NCBI GenBank assembly: GCA_028699365.1
Contig: JAQVUQ010000007.1
Span: 1 to 19,027, forward strand
Length of the DNA stretch: 19,027 nt
Source: a bacterium
Lineage (GTDB): Bacteria; UBP13; UBA5359
Direction of reading: 5' to 3'
A program made the position numbers and the translations under genes. Every line of letters begins with the position of its first letter. Position 1 is the stretch's first letter. The notes under the pieces were generated by a model. It was not told where the DNA came from. It did no database searches and saw nothing but the letters and a program-made list of their open reading frames with translations. Positions 7,561 to 14,804 of this stretch are shown here, piece after piece.

Positions 7561-7827
7561 TCACCCCTTTCCTGATAATTTTTCGATCAACTCAGCCAAT
7601 CCGGGAGCCGGCTCTCCACCAAGAGCCCGGTGCAGCCTTCTGCACTTCACTGCCCGGGCATAGCACTCCGACGACGGGCAAATGTAGGCGCCACGTCCGG
7701 GCTTCTTGCCGCTCTCATCCACCAGGACGCCGCCTTCCGGCGTCCTGACCACCCTGATCAGCTCCCGCTTGGGCTTGGATATTCCGCACCCCACGCACGT
7801 ACGCGTCGGCTCTTTGCGAATCTTCAT
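7561..7827 (-). CDS. rnpM: RNase P modulator RnpM (YlxR family)
   Basis: An 88-residue YlxR-family protein. Seen: TRTCVGCG at residues 9-15, the basic stretch RELIRVVR, the family signature GRGAYIC at 44-50, and a late CYARAVK. Members of this family were shown in Bacillus subtilis to bind RNase P RNA and modulate its activity. It sits in its usual place between nusA and infB, but the L7Ae-like gene that often follows in Bacillota is absent. GAGGAG before ATG at 7827 supports the start. The 119 bases separating it from nusA are filled mainly by repeat copy B. Confidence 0.92.
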   Translation of the reverse strand: MKIRKEPTRTCVGCGISKPKRELIRVVRTPEGGVLVDESGKKPGRGAYICPSSECYARAVKCRRLHRALGGEPAPGLAELIEKLSGKG

Positions 7828-7845
7828 GATCTCTCTCCTCTGCCG

Positions 7846-7947
7846 GCTGTTCAGCTTATTAGCCTGTTAGTAGCATTACAGCAGATTATTCAGTCATACG
7901 ACCTTCGTATTCTACTAAACAGCTAACCGGCTAAACCGCTATGTTGC
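7846..7947 (-). repeat. Octamer-array inverted repeat, copy B
   Basis: Left arm words are GCTGTTCA, GCTTATTA, GCCTGTTA, then GTAGCATT. On the minus strand from 7947 the right arm reads GCAACATA, GCGGTTTA, GCCGGTTA, GCTGTTTA, then GTAGAATACG. The core GCAGATTATTCAG matches copies A and C closely. The first G of the array is the last base of the nusA stop codon (TAG, 7949-7947). It occupies almost the whole nusA-rnpM spacer inside an essential operon, so it must be tolerated by transcription. Confidence 0.85.
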
Positions 7948-9413
7948 TACAAGTAGAGATCTTCCTCATCCTCTTCAACCATTGCCTTCCGGCTCTTCTT
8001 CTTTGCCTTGGGCTTGCCAAGCATCTTCTCTTCTTCGGACTTGCCGGATTTCTTCTTCTTTCGCTTTCCTTTGCCGTCATCGTCCTCGTCATCCGTGACG
8101 TTCAGGCCAAGGTTGTCGGTATCCACCGCCAGATCATCAAACGTAATGATGCTGTTGATATCGGCCAGGGTTATCAGATTATCCTGTTCAACATCCTCGT
8201 TATCCAGAAGAGCCGCAGTCGACAGAGCCGCATCCAGTTCCTCGGGATTAAGCTCGCTTGCAGGAGCCGCAGCCGCAACGGTCTCAGGTGCAACCTCGGC
8301 TTCCTTATGCATCTCGGCGGTGATGCTGTCCATCAGCCGCTCCATCTCTTCCTTCTGACGCTGTGCCTCAACTGCTTCTATGGCCTTGTAATCCGTAACG
8401 CTCTTGATATCGATTTTCCAACCGGTAAGCTTTACGGCCAGGCGTACGTTCTGTCCGCTCTTGCCGATAGCCAGCGATAACTGATCGTCCGGCACCACCA
8501 CAATGGCGCTCTCTTCATCAGCATTCAACTTAACGTTGGTTACCTTGGCCGGACTCAGAGAAGCCGAAATGAAGCGGGAAATATCGGGGTCCCACGGTAT
8601 GATATCTATCTTCTCGCCCTTAAGCTCATCCACTACCATCTGTACACGTGAACCCTTGGCTCCGACGCACGATCCTACCGCATCCACGCTTACGTCTCTG
8701 GAGACGACAGCGATCTTTGAGCGGGAACCGGCCTCACGAGCTACCGATTTCACTTCCACAATGCCGTCGTGAATCTCAGGCACTTCTATCTCGAACAAGC
8801 GCTTCACCAGCCCCGGGTGGGTTCTGGAGACCTTTACCTGCGGCCCCTTGGGCGTCTTGGCCGATTCCATAACATAAACCTTTATACGTTCGTTATGGCG
8901 GTAGCGGTCCTGCGGTGCCTGCTCGCTTGGCGGGATTACCGCATCCGTCTTACCAAGATTGATAAGAATATGACGGTTCTCCATTCTCTGGACCACACCG
9001 GTAACAATCTCGCCTATGCGGCGGTTATACTCTTCATATATCACATCGCGCTCGGCTTCCCTCACCCGCTGCATTATAACCTGCTTGGCGGTTTGAGCTG
9101 CAATTCGCCCGAACTCGCGAGGCGTAACCTCATATTCCACTATCGAACCCACCTCGGCGGCAGGATCGGCTTCTCTGGCATCTGCCAGGCTCACCTCAGC
9201 ATACGGATCCTCGACGACTTCAACTATGTTCTTTTCGGCTATAACTCTGATGTTGTCGCCGCTGTCAAGATCTATACGGATGACCTGTGCGCCACCGAAA
9301 TTCTTGCGGTAGGCGGAAACAAGCGCGGCCTCGAGAGCATCTCGCAGCATCTCCATAGGCACGCCACGCTCCTCGGCAATCTGGCGGAGCGCATCCATCA
9401 GTTCCATATTCAT
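7947..9413 (-). CDS. nusA: Transcription termination/antitermination factor NusA with long charged tail
   Basis: A 488-residue RNA polymerase elongation factor. Seen: the N-terminal polymerase-binding domain (about 1-125), an S1 domain (about 132-198), and two KH domains carrying GAKG at 251-254 and GKSG at 317-320. The known core ends near residue 345. Beyond it is a tail of about 140 residues: a Glu/Ala-rich stretch, a hydrophobic-acidic segment around 412-437, then alternating acidic and lysine-rich blocks to the end (for example KGKRKKKKSGK near 448-458). Bacillota NusA usually stops soon after KH2; this is not the acidic-repeat pair of E. coli. GGAGAGGAG before ATG at 9413 fixes the start. 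The 26-base gap to rimP and the order rimP-nusA-rnpM-infB are classical. Confidence 0.97.
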   Translation of the reverse strand: MNMELMDALRQIAEERGVPMEMLRDALEAALVSAYRKNFGGAQVIRIDLDSGDNIRVIAEKNIVEVVEDPYAEVSLADAREADPAAEVGSIVEYEVTPREFGRIAAQTAKQVIMQRVREAERDVIYEEYNRRIGEIVTGVVQRMENRHILINLGKTDAVIPPSEQAPQDRYRHNERIKVYVMESAKTPKGPQVKVSRTHPGLVKRLFEIEVPEIHDGIVEVKSVAREAGSRSKIAVVSRDVSVDAVGSCVGAKGSRVQMVVDELKGEKIDIIPWDPDISRFISASLSPAKVTNVKLNADEESAIVVVPDDQLSLAIGKSGQNVRLAVKLTGWKIDIKSVTDYKAIEAVEAQRQKEEMERLMDSITAEMHKEAEVAPETVAAAAPASELNPEELDAALSTAALLDNEDVEQDNLITLADINSIITFDDLAVDTDNLGLNVTDDEDDDGKGKRKKKKSGKSEEEKMLGKPKAKKKSRKAMVEEDEEDLYL

Positions 9414-9439
9414 AACTGTTTACTCCTCTCCTTATATCC

Positions 9440-9892
9440 CTAAAGCTCTAAAGCTAATTTAGCTTTACTTATATCTTCCAGTGGTACGGCATAGGTGACG
9501 TTCTCCACCTCTACCAGAACCTTTCCCTCATCCATTCCCTTAAGAGTTCCGCTGAATTTTTTGCGGTCCTCTACGGGAGCGAATGTGGTTATGCTTATCT
9601 TTCGTCCGGCAAAGCGCCGGAAATCCTTCTCTTTCTTCACGACCCTGTCCAGGCCCGGCGAGGAAACTTCCAGATGGTAAGCCTCTTCCACCAGGTCTCC
9701 TTCGTCGAGATAAGCACCGACGGTACGGCTGATGTGCTCGCAATCCTCCAGCGTTACACCGCCTTCCTTATCGACGAAAAGACGAAGATAGCTGTGTTTG
9801 CCCACGCGGGAAAACTCGATATCAACCAGTTCGTAACTCTCTCGCGCCAGTATCGGTTCGATAACGGCTTCCAGACGTTCAACTAGACTCAT
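9440..9892 (-). CDS. rimP: Ribosome maturation factor RimP
   Basis: A 150-residue factor needed for 30S subunit assembly. Seen: SLVERLEAVIEPILARESYELVDIEF at the N-terminus (residues 2-27), the characteristic LEVSSPGLDR in the middle, and a C-terminal SH3-like domain with the segment FSGTLKGMDEGKVLVEV. Length matches the family. The ATG at 9892 has AAAGGAGG nine bases upstream; an in-frame start at 9928 would add twelve atypical residues and overlap a hairpin, so I reject it. The last codons form part of a 19-bp palindrome of TTAGC words (9449-9467). Confidence 0.95.
   Translation of the reverse strand: MSLVERLEAVIEPILARESYELVDIEFSRVGKHSYLRLFVDKEGGVTLEDCEHISRTVGAYLDEGDLVEEAYHLEVSSPGLDRVVKKEKDFRRFAGRKISITTFAPVEDRKKFSGTLKGMDEGKVLVEVENVTYAVPLEDISKAKLALEL
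9449..9467. repeat. 19-bp palindrome of TTAGC words in the rimP 3' end
   Basis: TAAAGCTAA-T-TTAGCTTTA is a perfect palindrome around one base, encoding the final residues of RimP just before its TAG stop. Its words resemble the GCNNTTTA octamers of repeat copies A-C, so it may be a decayed or short copy. The resemblance is weak evidence, because the stretch also encodes an ordinary Lys-Leu-Ala-Leu ending. Confidence 0.4.
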
Positions 9893-9928
9893 GTAGCCAC
9901 GCCTCCTTTCGGATACCCATAACAACAA

Positions 9929-9956
9929 TAAAGAGTGGGCGAACTCCCACTCTTTT
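9929..9956 (-). terminator. Intrinsic terminator between mgtC-like gene and rimP
   Basis: On the minus strand AAGAGTGGG pairs perfectly with CCCACTCTT across a six-base loop, preceded by an A-run and followed by TTTATTG. It would end the rseP-ispG-proS-mgtC transcript. A candidate promoter lies just upstream of it, so it might instead act inside the leader of the rimP operon. Confidence 0.8.
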
Positions 9957-9976
9957 CAGTCAACACATAAGCTTAA

Positions 9977-10003
9977 AGTATAATATCACAATTTAAGAGG
10001 CAA
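9977..10003 (-). promoter_or_regulatory. Weak candidate promoter for rimP operon
   Basis: Minus strand TTGCCT (10003-9998) and TATACT (9982-9977) are separated by only 15 bases. The -10 box is good and the spacing is short, so this is tentative. A start here would place the terminator hairpin at 9929-9956 in the leader. Confidence 0.35.
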
Positions 10004-10015
10004 TACAATACGCGC

Positions 10016-10690
10016 TCAGTCCCAACTGACCGCCTTGACGCCTTCTATACCTCGTATGACGGACTTCACGTCATCGAAGCTGAAATCGGGCGGTATACTG
10101 AGCAGCAGGCTCACTGTCAGAGAGCCGTCTTCCTCGCCCTGAGTGATATTCACGTTGCGGATATTGACTCCGATATCGCCCAGCTTGGTGCCGACTATAC
10201 CTAGCTGTCCGGGACGGTCAGCCATGGTCAGCGTAAACAGGCGCCGTCGGTCCCGGGGCAGAAAGAGACTCTCGAACCGGGCCAGAAGTATCAATGCGGA
10301 CAGGACGATAACCGTTGCGTAAAGAGCAACACGGAAGAATACCCCGCCTATGCCGACTGCCAGGCCGATGCCGGCCACGGCCCACAGGCTGGCTGCCGTG
10401 GTCAGGCCCTTAGTGGCGCTGCCGGAACGAAAGATGGTGCCTGCTCCCAGAAAACCTATGCCGGTTACCACCTGAGCCGCAATTCTGGCCGGGTCTACGT
10501 TACGCCCTTCCATCGCGAAATACTGTGAAATTATCATATAGAGAGCCGATCCCACACTGACAAGAACATGCGTTCTGAAGCCGGCCGGCTTGTCGTGCAT
10601 CTCACGCTCCAAGCCTATCATCCCTCCCAGAACGGCCGCTACCAGCAGACGTATGATTACCGACAGATCAGACGGTGCTAACAAACGCAT
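10016..10690 (-). CDS. MgtC/SapB-family membrane protein with C-terminal ACT-like domain
   Basis: A protein of about 224 residues. Seen: family motifs GLEREMHDKPAGFRTHVLVS (about residues 26-45) and VVTGIGFLGAGTIFR, roughly five hydrophobic membrane segments in the first 145 residues, then a soluble ACT-like domain (LFTLTMADRPGQLGIVG onward) to the end. MgtC relatives are linked to magnesium stress, membrane potential and F-ATPase control; the exact role here is unknown. The gene overlaps the end of proS by about 23 bases. ATG at 10690 is contiguous with GGGGGGAG; TTG at 10684 would have better spacing and is an alternative. In many Bacillota this position between proS and rimP holds polC. 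Confidence 0.85.
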   Translation of the reverse strand: MRLLAPSDLSVIIRLLVAAVLGGMIGLEREMHDKPAGFRTHVLVSVGSALYMIISQYFAMEGRNVDPARIAAQVVTGIGFLGAGTIFRSGSATKGLTTAASLWAVAGIGLAVGIGGVFFRVALYATVIVLSALILLARFESLFLPRDRRRLFTLTMADRPGQLGIVGTKLGDIGVNIRNVNITQGEEDGSLTVSLLLSIPPDFSFDDVKSVIRGIEGVKAVSWD

Positions 10691-12395
10691 CTCCCCCCAA
10701 CAAAGCCTTGACCTCCATGGCCGCATCCGCCAGAGCGGCTTTCTTCTCTTCACCGCTCCGACGACATTTTATCTCGACAGTTCTTCCTTCCAGAGATCTG
10801 GGACCGATTACGGCCCTGACAGGTAATCCGATAAGATCCGCATCCTTGAACTTGACGCCCGGTCGCTCGTCCCTGTCGTCCAGGATATAATCTATGCCGC
10901 TGCTTTCCAGAGTGGCGCAGAATTGCTGTACCAGAGCGGCCTGCTCCTCGTCACCTGGAGTTATCTGAACGATATAAACGTGATAAGGTGCCACGGCGGC
11001 CGGCCAGATAATGCCGTTGTCGTCATGATTCTGCTCGATGACGGCTGCCACCAGACGGCTTATTCCTATGCCGTAGCAGCCCATGATGATGACCTGCTCG
11101 GTTCCGTTCTCGTCAAGACAGGTGGCATGCATGGCCTCGGTATATCTGGTTCCCAGTTTAAAAATGTGACCTATTTCTATTCCTCGCTGCTCCGTCAAAG
11201 ACCCGTCGCATTTCGGACACGGATCCCCCGGCCTGGCCAGCTTGACATCATCGATTACATCCGGCGAGAAATCTCTGCCGATATTGACGTTTATGAAATG
11301 GGCATCGGGTGCATTGGCTCCGGTAACGAAATTGCGCATTCCGGCCACATCGGTGTCGACCACTACGGTTGCCGCGTCCTCAAGGCCGACGGGACCGGAA
11401 AAACCTACCGGCGCGCCCGTCAGATTCTCTATCTCCTCAGGTTCAGCCATGGCCAGTTCACCGAGATTGAGCAGACTGGTCAGCTTCACCTCGTTGACCT
11501 CGCGATCCCCTCTGACCAGAACGGCGACCATTCTGCCTTCTCCGGCCCGATAGACAAGGGTCTTTACCATACGATCAGCCGGCAGTTCCAGAAACTCTGT
11601 CAGTTGGCTTATGGTCCTGACATCGGGGGTCAGGACGGTCTCCATCTCTCTCTCCGGCTCGGTCTCAGCCGTAGCAGGTCTGATCCTGGCGGCTTCGCGA
11701 TTGGCGGCGTAGTCGCAGGTATCGCAGACTATGATGACGTCTTCACCCACATCGGAAGGTGCCATGAACTCCATTGAGTCAGTGCCGCCGATCATGCCGG
11801 GATCGGCCTCGACGGCTACGGTTTTAAGCCCGCAGCGTTTGAAGGCTGCGTCATAGGCTTCGTACATCCTGTTATAGCTCACATCCAGACCGGCCCAATC
11901 GCGGTCGAAGGAATACAAGTCCTTCATGATAAACTCCCGCGACCTTATAACCCCTGATCTGGGACGCAACTCGTCACGAAATTTTGTCTGTATCTGATAA
12001 AGCATCAGGGGAAGCTGCCTGTAGGAGCGAACCTCATGACGAACCAGGTCGGTGATGACTTCCTCATGCGTGGGCCCCAGACAGAAATCGCGATCGTTCC
12101 TGTCCTTGAAACGGATTATCTCTTTTCCGCCTTTGAACCACCGGCCGGATTCCTGCCACAGTTCAGCCGGCTGCAGAGCCGGCAAGAGCAATTCCTGCGC
12201 CCCCGCCGAGTTCATCTCCTGCCGTACGATATTAGAGATCTTCTCCATGGCTCTGTATCCCAGCGGCATAAAGGAGTATACGCCTGCCGCCAGCTTCCGT
12301 ATCAATCCGGCCCTGAGCATGAGCCGGTGGCCGGGCGTTTCCGCCTCTGCCGGTATCTCTCTTAAAGTAGTCAGAAAGAGATTACTCATGCGCAT
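10668..12395 (-). CDS. proS: Prolyl-tRNA synthetase (bacterial type with editing domain)
   Basis: A 575-residue class II aminoacyl-tRNA synthetase that charges tRNA-Pro. Seen: an N-terminal catalytic domain with GPTHEE at 107-112 and motif 2 FRDELRPRSGVIRSREF at 139-155; a YbaK-like editing insertion (about 225-390), flanked by cysteine pairs CDTC (224-227) and CPKC (393-396); motif 3 GCYGIGISRL at 439-448; and the C-terminal anticodon-binding domain. Length is normal for the bacterial ProRS form with insertion. GGAGG eight bases before ATG at 12395 supports the start. It follows ispG as in many Bacillota, but a 123-base spacer with repeat copy C lies between them. Confidence 0.97.
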   Translation of the reverse strand: MRMSNLFLTTLREIPAEAETPGHRLMLRAGLIRKLAAGVYSFMPLGYRAMEKISNIVRQEMNSAGAQELLLPALQPAELWQESGRWFKGGKEIIRFKDRNDRDFCLGPTHEEVITDLVRHEVRSYRQLPLMLYQIQTKFRDELRPRSGVIRSREFIMKDLYSFDRDWAGLDVSYNRMYEAYDAAFKRCGLKTVAVEADPGMIGGTDSMEFMAPSDVGEDVIIVCDTCDYAANREAARIRPATAETEPEREMETVLTPDVRTISQLTEFLELPADRMVKTLVYRAGEGRMVAVLVRGDREVNEVKLTSLLNLGELAMAEPEEIENLTGAPVGFSGPVGLEDAATVVVDTDVAGMRNFVTGANAPDAHFINVNIGRDFSPDVIDDVKLARPGDPCPKCDGSLTEQRGIEIGHIFKLGTRYTEAMHATCLDENGTEQVIIMGCYGIGISRLVAAVIEQNHDDNGIIWPAAVAPYHVYIVQITPGDEEQAALVQQFCATLESSGIDYILDDRDERPGVKFKDADLIGLPVRAVIGPRSLEGRTVEIKCRRSGEEKKAALADAAMEVKALLGGDAFVSTV

Positions 12396-12413
12396 ATTTC
12401 GATCCTCCGGTAA

Positions 12414-12527
12414 TTAGCTGTTTAGCTTTTTAGGCTTTTAGCTGTTTAGTAGTATTAGAGCAGATTATCCTGCTTTTACGTTCTTCTCGTTCTCCTAAAC
12501 ACCTAAATTGCTGAATCGCTAAACCGC
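12414..12527 (-). repeat. Octamer-array inverted repeat, copy C
   Basis: The left arm has four clear words (GCTGTTTA, GCTTTTTA, GGCTTTTA, GCTGTTTA), then GTAGTATT. On the minus strand from 12527 the right arm reads GCGGTTTA, GCGATTCA, GCAATTTA, GGTGTTTA, then GGAGAACG. The core GCAGATTATCC matches copies A and B. The ispG stop (TAG, 12521-12519) is made of the last TA of the first octamer and the first G of the second, so this copy runs eight bases past the stop into the gene. It ends just before the proS ribosome site. Confidence 0.85.
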
Positions 12528-13595
12528 TTCGTTTTTTTCGCTCAATATACTATCTATCTCAGCCATCAGAGCCGGCACTAAAAGTCGCTCCGGCAACACT
12601 TTGATCATCTTCCCTCTGCGGAAGAGCATGCCGCGCCCGCGCCCGCCGGCTATCCCCACATCGGCATCTTTCGCCTCACCGGGCCCGTTGACCACACATC
12701 CCATGACAGCCACCTTTATAGGGGCATCGACCTGGCTGAGGCGATTTTCCACCTCCTGAGCCATGCCGATGACATCCACCTCACAACGCCCGCAAGTGGG
12801 GCAGGAGATTATCACCGGACCGTGTTGGCGCACTCCCAGAGATTTTAATATCTCCCAGGCCGCTTTTACCTCGTCGACCGGATCAGCCGTCAGCGAAACA
12901 CGCAGAGTATCGCCCAGCCCCTTATAGAGCAGAATACCGATACCGACCGACGATCTCACCGTCCCGGCCCAGGCACGTCCTGCCTCCGTTATGCCGATAT
13001 GAAAAGGATAATCGGTCTTCTCAGCCATCTTCTCGTAAGCTTCCACGGTTGTCTCTATATCGAACGCTTTCAGCGAGATGACGATATTCTCAAAGTCGTT
13101 ATCCTCCAGAAGGCGCACCTGTTCCCAGGCGCTCTCCACAATAGCTTCGGTTACGGCACCGCCGTACCGCTCCACCGCGTCCTGCGCCAGCGAGCCGGCA
13201 TTGGCACCAACTCTGATGGGCACGCCTCTCGCCCCGGCTTCCCGAGCGATTTCGGCCACCTTACCGGCATCCCTGATGTTGCCGGGATTGAGGCGAAGCT
13301 TATCCACTCCCTGCCTCAGCGCCTCCAGCGCCAAACGATAATCAAAATGTATATCCGCTATCAGCGGCATACCGGCAGCCGCCTTTATTGCGCTCAGAGC
13401 CTGGGCGGCCTCCATATCCGGAACGGCCACTCTGACTGCCTCACACCCTATATCCCTGAGCCGGGCAATCTGTTCCACTGTTGCCGCTATATTCCTGGTA
13501 TCGGTGCTGGCCATCGATTGAACCAGCACGGGTTCATTCCCACCTATATGACGCGCACCCAGGGCTATCCGCCTGGCGTGCCTGCGGTCAATCAT
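12519..13595 (-). CDS. ispG: 4-hydroxy-3-methylbut-2-enyl-diphosphate synthase
   Basis: A 358-residue iron-sulfur enzyme of the MEP isoprenoid pathway that converts MEcPP to HMBPP using electrons from ferredoxin or flavodoxin. Seen: a TIM-barrel N-terminal half with QSMASTDTRN and ADIHFDYRLAL, and a C-terminal cluster domain with C265, C268 and C300, plus the glutamate of GPGEA (307) that completes the [4Fe-4S] ligation. Length is normal for the bacterial form. Its ATG overlaps the rseP TGA by one base (TGATG), showing coupling. The final Ala-Val codons and the stop are supplied by repeat copy C, so the C-terminus may have been changed slightly. Confidence 0.97.
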   Translation of the reverse strand: MIDRRHARRIALGARHIGGNEPVLVQSMASTDTRNIAATVEQIARLRDIGCEAVRVAVPDMEAAQALSAIKAAAGMPLIADIHFDYRLALEALRQGVDKLRLNPGNIRDAGKVAEIAREAGARGVPIRVGANAGSLAQDAVERYGGAVTEAIVESAWEQVRLLEDNDFENIVISLKAFDIETTVEAYEKMAEKTDYPFHIGITEAGRAWAGTVRSSVGIGILLYKGLGDTLRVSLTADPVDEVKAAWEILKSLGVRQHGPVIISCPTCGRCEVDVIGMAQEVENRLSQVDAPIKVAVMGCVVNGPGEAKDADVGIAGGRGRGMLFRRGKMIKVLPERLLVPALMAEIDSILSEKNEAV

Positions 13596-14644
13596 CAGAA
13601 TATCTCCCGCACGGTTATGAAGGCTATCAAAGCCAGCAGGAGCACTAACCCGACCAAATGGACAAGCCCTTCTTTTTTGGGATCTATCTTTCTACCGCCA
13701 CGGAGTCCCTCCAGCGTCAGAAAAGCCAATCGTCCTCCGTCAAGCGCCGGCAAAGGCAGAAGGTTGAAGACGCCGACATTGGCGCTAAGAGCCGCCAGCC
13801 AGAAGAGCACTTGCATTATCCCGCCGGTTTTGGCGGCATCCCCTACCACCCTGGCAATGCCTACGGGACCGGAAACGGCATCCAGCGGAACTCTGAAGGT
13901 CACCAGCCAGTAAAGCGATTTGATAACGTCTCTTGTCAGTTCATACGTTTGCGTTATACCTACGGAGAGAGATTCCCTAAATCCCATCGGCTGCATAAGG
14001 ATCTTAAAGACTATCCCCACACGCCCGATATCCTTCTTGACTATCTTTTTCCCTTCCTGAACGGACTGGCTATAGGCAGCAGGCTTAAGTGCTACCCGTC
14101 TTTCGCTTCCGCTTCGCTCGACCAGCATGACAACCGTCTTTCCCGGCCGGACGGAGATATACTCGGTTATCTCAGTCGTAGTATCGAAACGCTTGTCGTC
14201 AACACCCAGGATTTTATCGCCCGGTCTGATCTGTGCCTGCGCTGCAGGGGAGCCGGAGATCACCCTGTCGACCACCGGAATAACGCCGACGGCACGCCCG
14301 CTTACCATACCCAGCAAAACAAACACCAGAGCGGCCAGCAGCAGATTCATGACTGAACCGGCCACAATAACCATCATGCGTCTGGATAACGGCTTTGAAT
14401 TGAAGCCGTTATCCCTGTCGTCATCCTCTCCATCCATTCCGGCTATCTTCACATAGCCGCCTATGGGAAAGAGGTTCACCTGGTATCTGGTTTCACCTAC
14501 AGTCCGGTTGAAAAGCATCGGCCCCATTCCCAGGGCGAATTCATCCACCACCATGCCCGAACGTTTGGCGGTAATAAAATGCCCGAACTCATGCACCAGA
14601 GTAAGGACACCTATGACGATAACAAAAGAGATAAGCGTAACCAT
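13595..14644 (-). CDS. rseP: RseP/RasP site-2 intramembrane metalloprotease
   Basis: A membrane zinc protease of about 349 residues that cleaves membrane-spanning substrates such as anti-sigma factors and signal-peptide remnants. Seen: the zinc motif HEFGH at residues 18-22 inside the first membrane segment, a single PDZ domain (roughly 118-180, with SPAAQAQIRPGDKI), a membrane segment around 90-115, and the second conserved active-site motif NLLPLPALDGGR near 294-305. One PDZ domain and this length fit the Gram-positive/RasP form rather than the two-PDZ E. coli form. GGGGA lies six bases before ATG at 14644; ATG at 14650 is a close alternative. It is first in the rseP-ispG-proS unit, after a strong candidate promoter. 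Confidence 0.95.
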   Translation of the reverse strand: MVTLISFVIVIGVLTLVHEFGHFITAKRSGMVVDEFALGMGPMLFNRTVGETRYQVNLFPIGGYVKIAGMDGEDDDRDNGFNSKPLSRRMMVIVAGSVMNLLLAALVFVLLGMVSGRAVGVIPVVDRVISGSPAAQAQIRPGDKILGVDDKRFDTTTEITEYISVRPGKTVVMLVERSGSERRVALKPAAYSQSVQEGKKIVKKDIGRVGIVFKILMQPMGFRESLSVGITQTYELTRDVIKSLYWLVTFRVPLDAVSGPVGIARVVGDAAKTGGIMQVLFWLAALSANVGVFNLLPLPALDGGRLAFLTLEGLRGGRKIDPKKEGLVHLVGLVLLLALIAFITVREIF

Positions 14645-14660
14645 GATCATTCCCCTATGC

Positions 14661-14704
14661 GCGCTCTTCGAGCGCAGTTGTTAGTTGTTGGTTATTGGTT
14701 TAAA
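14661..14704 (+). repeat. Heptamer-plus-hairpin repeat module, copy 2
   Basis: The hairpin GCGCTC-TTC-GAGCGC (14661-14675) is the same 15-mer as in copy 1. It is followed by four strict 7-bp words: GTTGTTA, GTTGTTG, GTTATTG and GTTTAAA (14677-14704). The module is in the rseP leader, with the hairpin just upstream of the ribosome site. Confidence 0.75.
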
Positions 14705-14725
14705 GCTCCCATGCAAGCCTTTCCA

Positions 14726-14770
14726 GACCTGAAAATAGCGCCTAAGTCTACGATTCAAGGTTTTCAGGTC
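14726..14770. promoter_or_regulatory. Long-spaced inverted repeat at the rseP transcription start
   Basis: GACCTGAAAA (14726-14735) and its exact complement TTTTCAGGTC (14761-14770) are separated by 25 bases. The predicted start of the rseP transcript (near 14766) falls inside one half-site, so a protein operator is as plausible as an RNA hairpin. Confidence 0.5.
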
Positions 14771-14772
14771 AT

Positions 14773-14801
14773 ATTATAAACCCAACAGGCATGCTTTACA
14801 A
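14773..14801 (-). promoter_or_regulatory. Candidate sigma-A promoter of rseP-ispG-proS
   Basis: Minus strand TTGTAA (14801-14796), a 17-base spacer, and perfect TATAAT (14778-14773). It lies just past the dxr stop in the 160-base gap before rseP, where a new transcription unit would be expected. No terminator is visible between dxr and this promoter, so read-through from uppS-dxr may add to it. Confidence 0.7.
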
Positions 14802-14804
14802 ATA

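Noticed and set aside
10923-11777. Long plus-strand reading frame opposite proS
   Set aside because: It is the antisense shadow of a clear prolyl-tRNA synthetase, with no family motif or ribosome site.
12396-12518. T-box or other riboswitch upstream of proS
   Set aside because: The spacer is filled by the octamer repeat; no T-box sequence or terminator/antiterminator pair is visible.
12999-13913. 304-codon plus-strand reading frame across ispG and rseP
   Set aside because: It spans two real genes antisense, has a low-complexity mixed composition and shows no recognisable domain.
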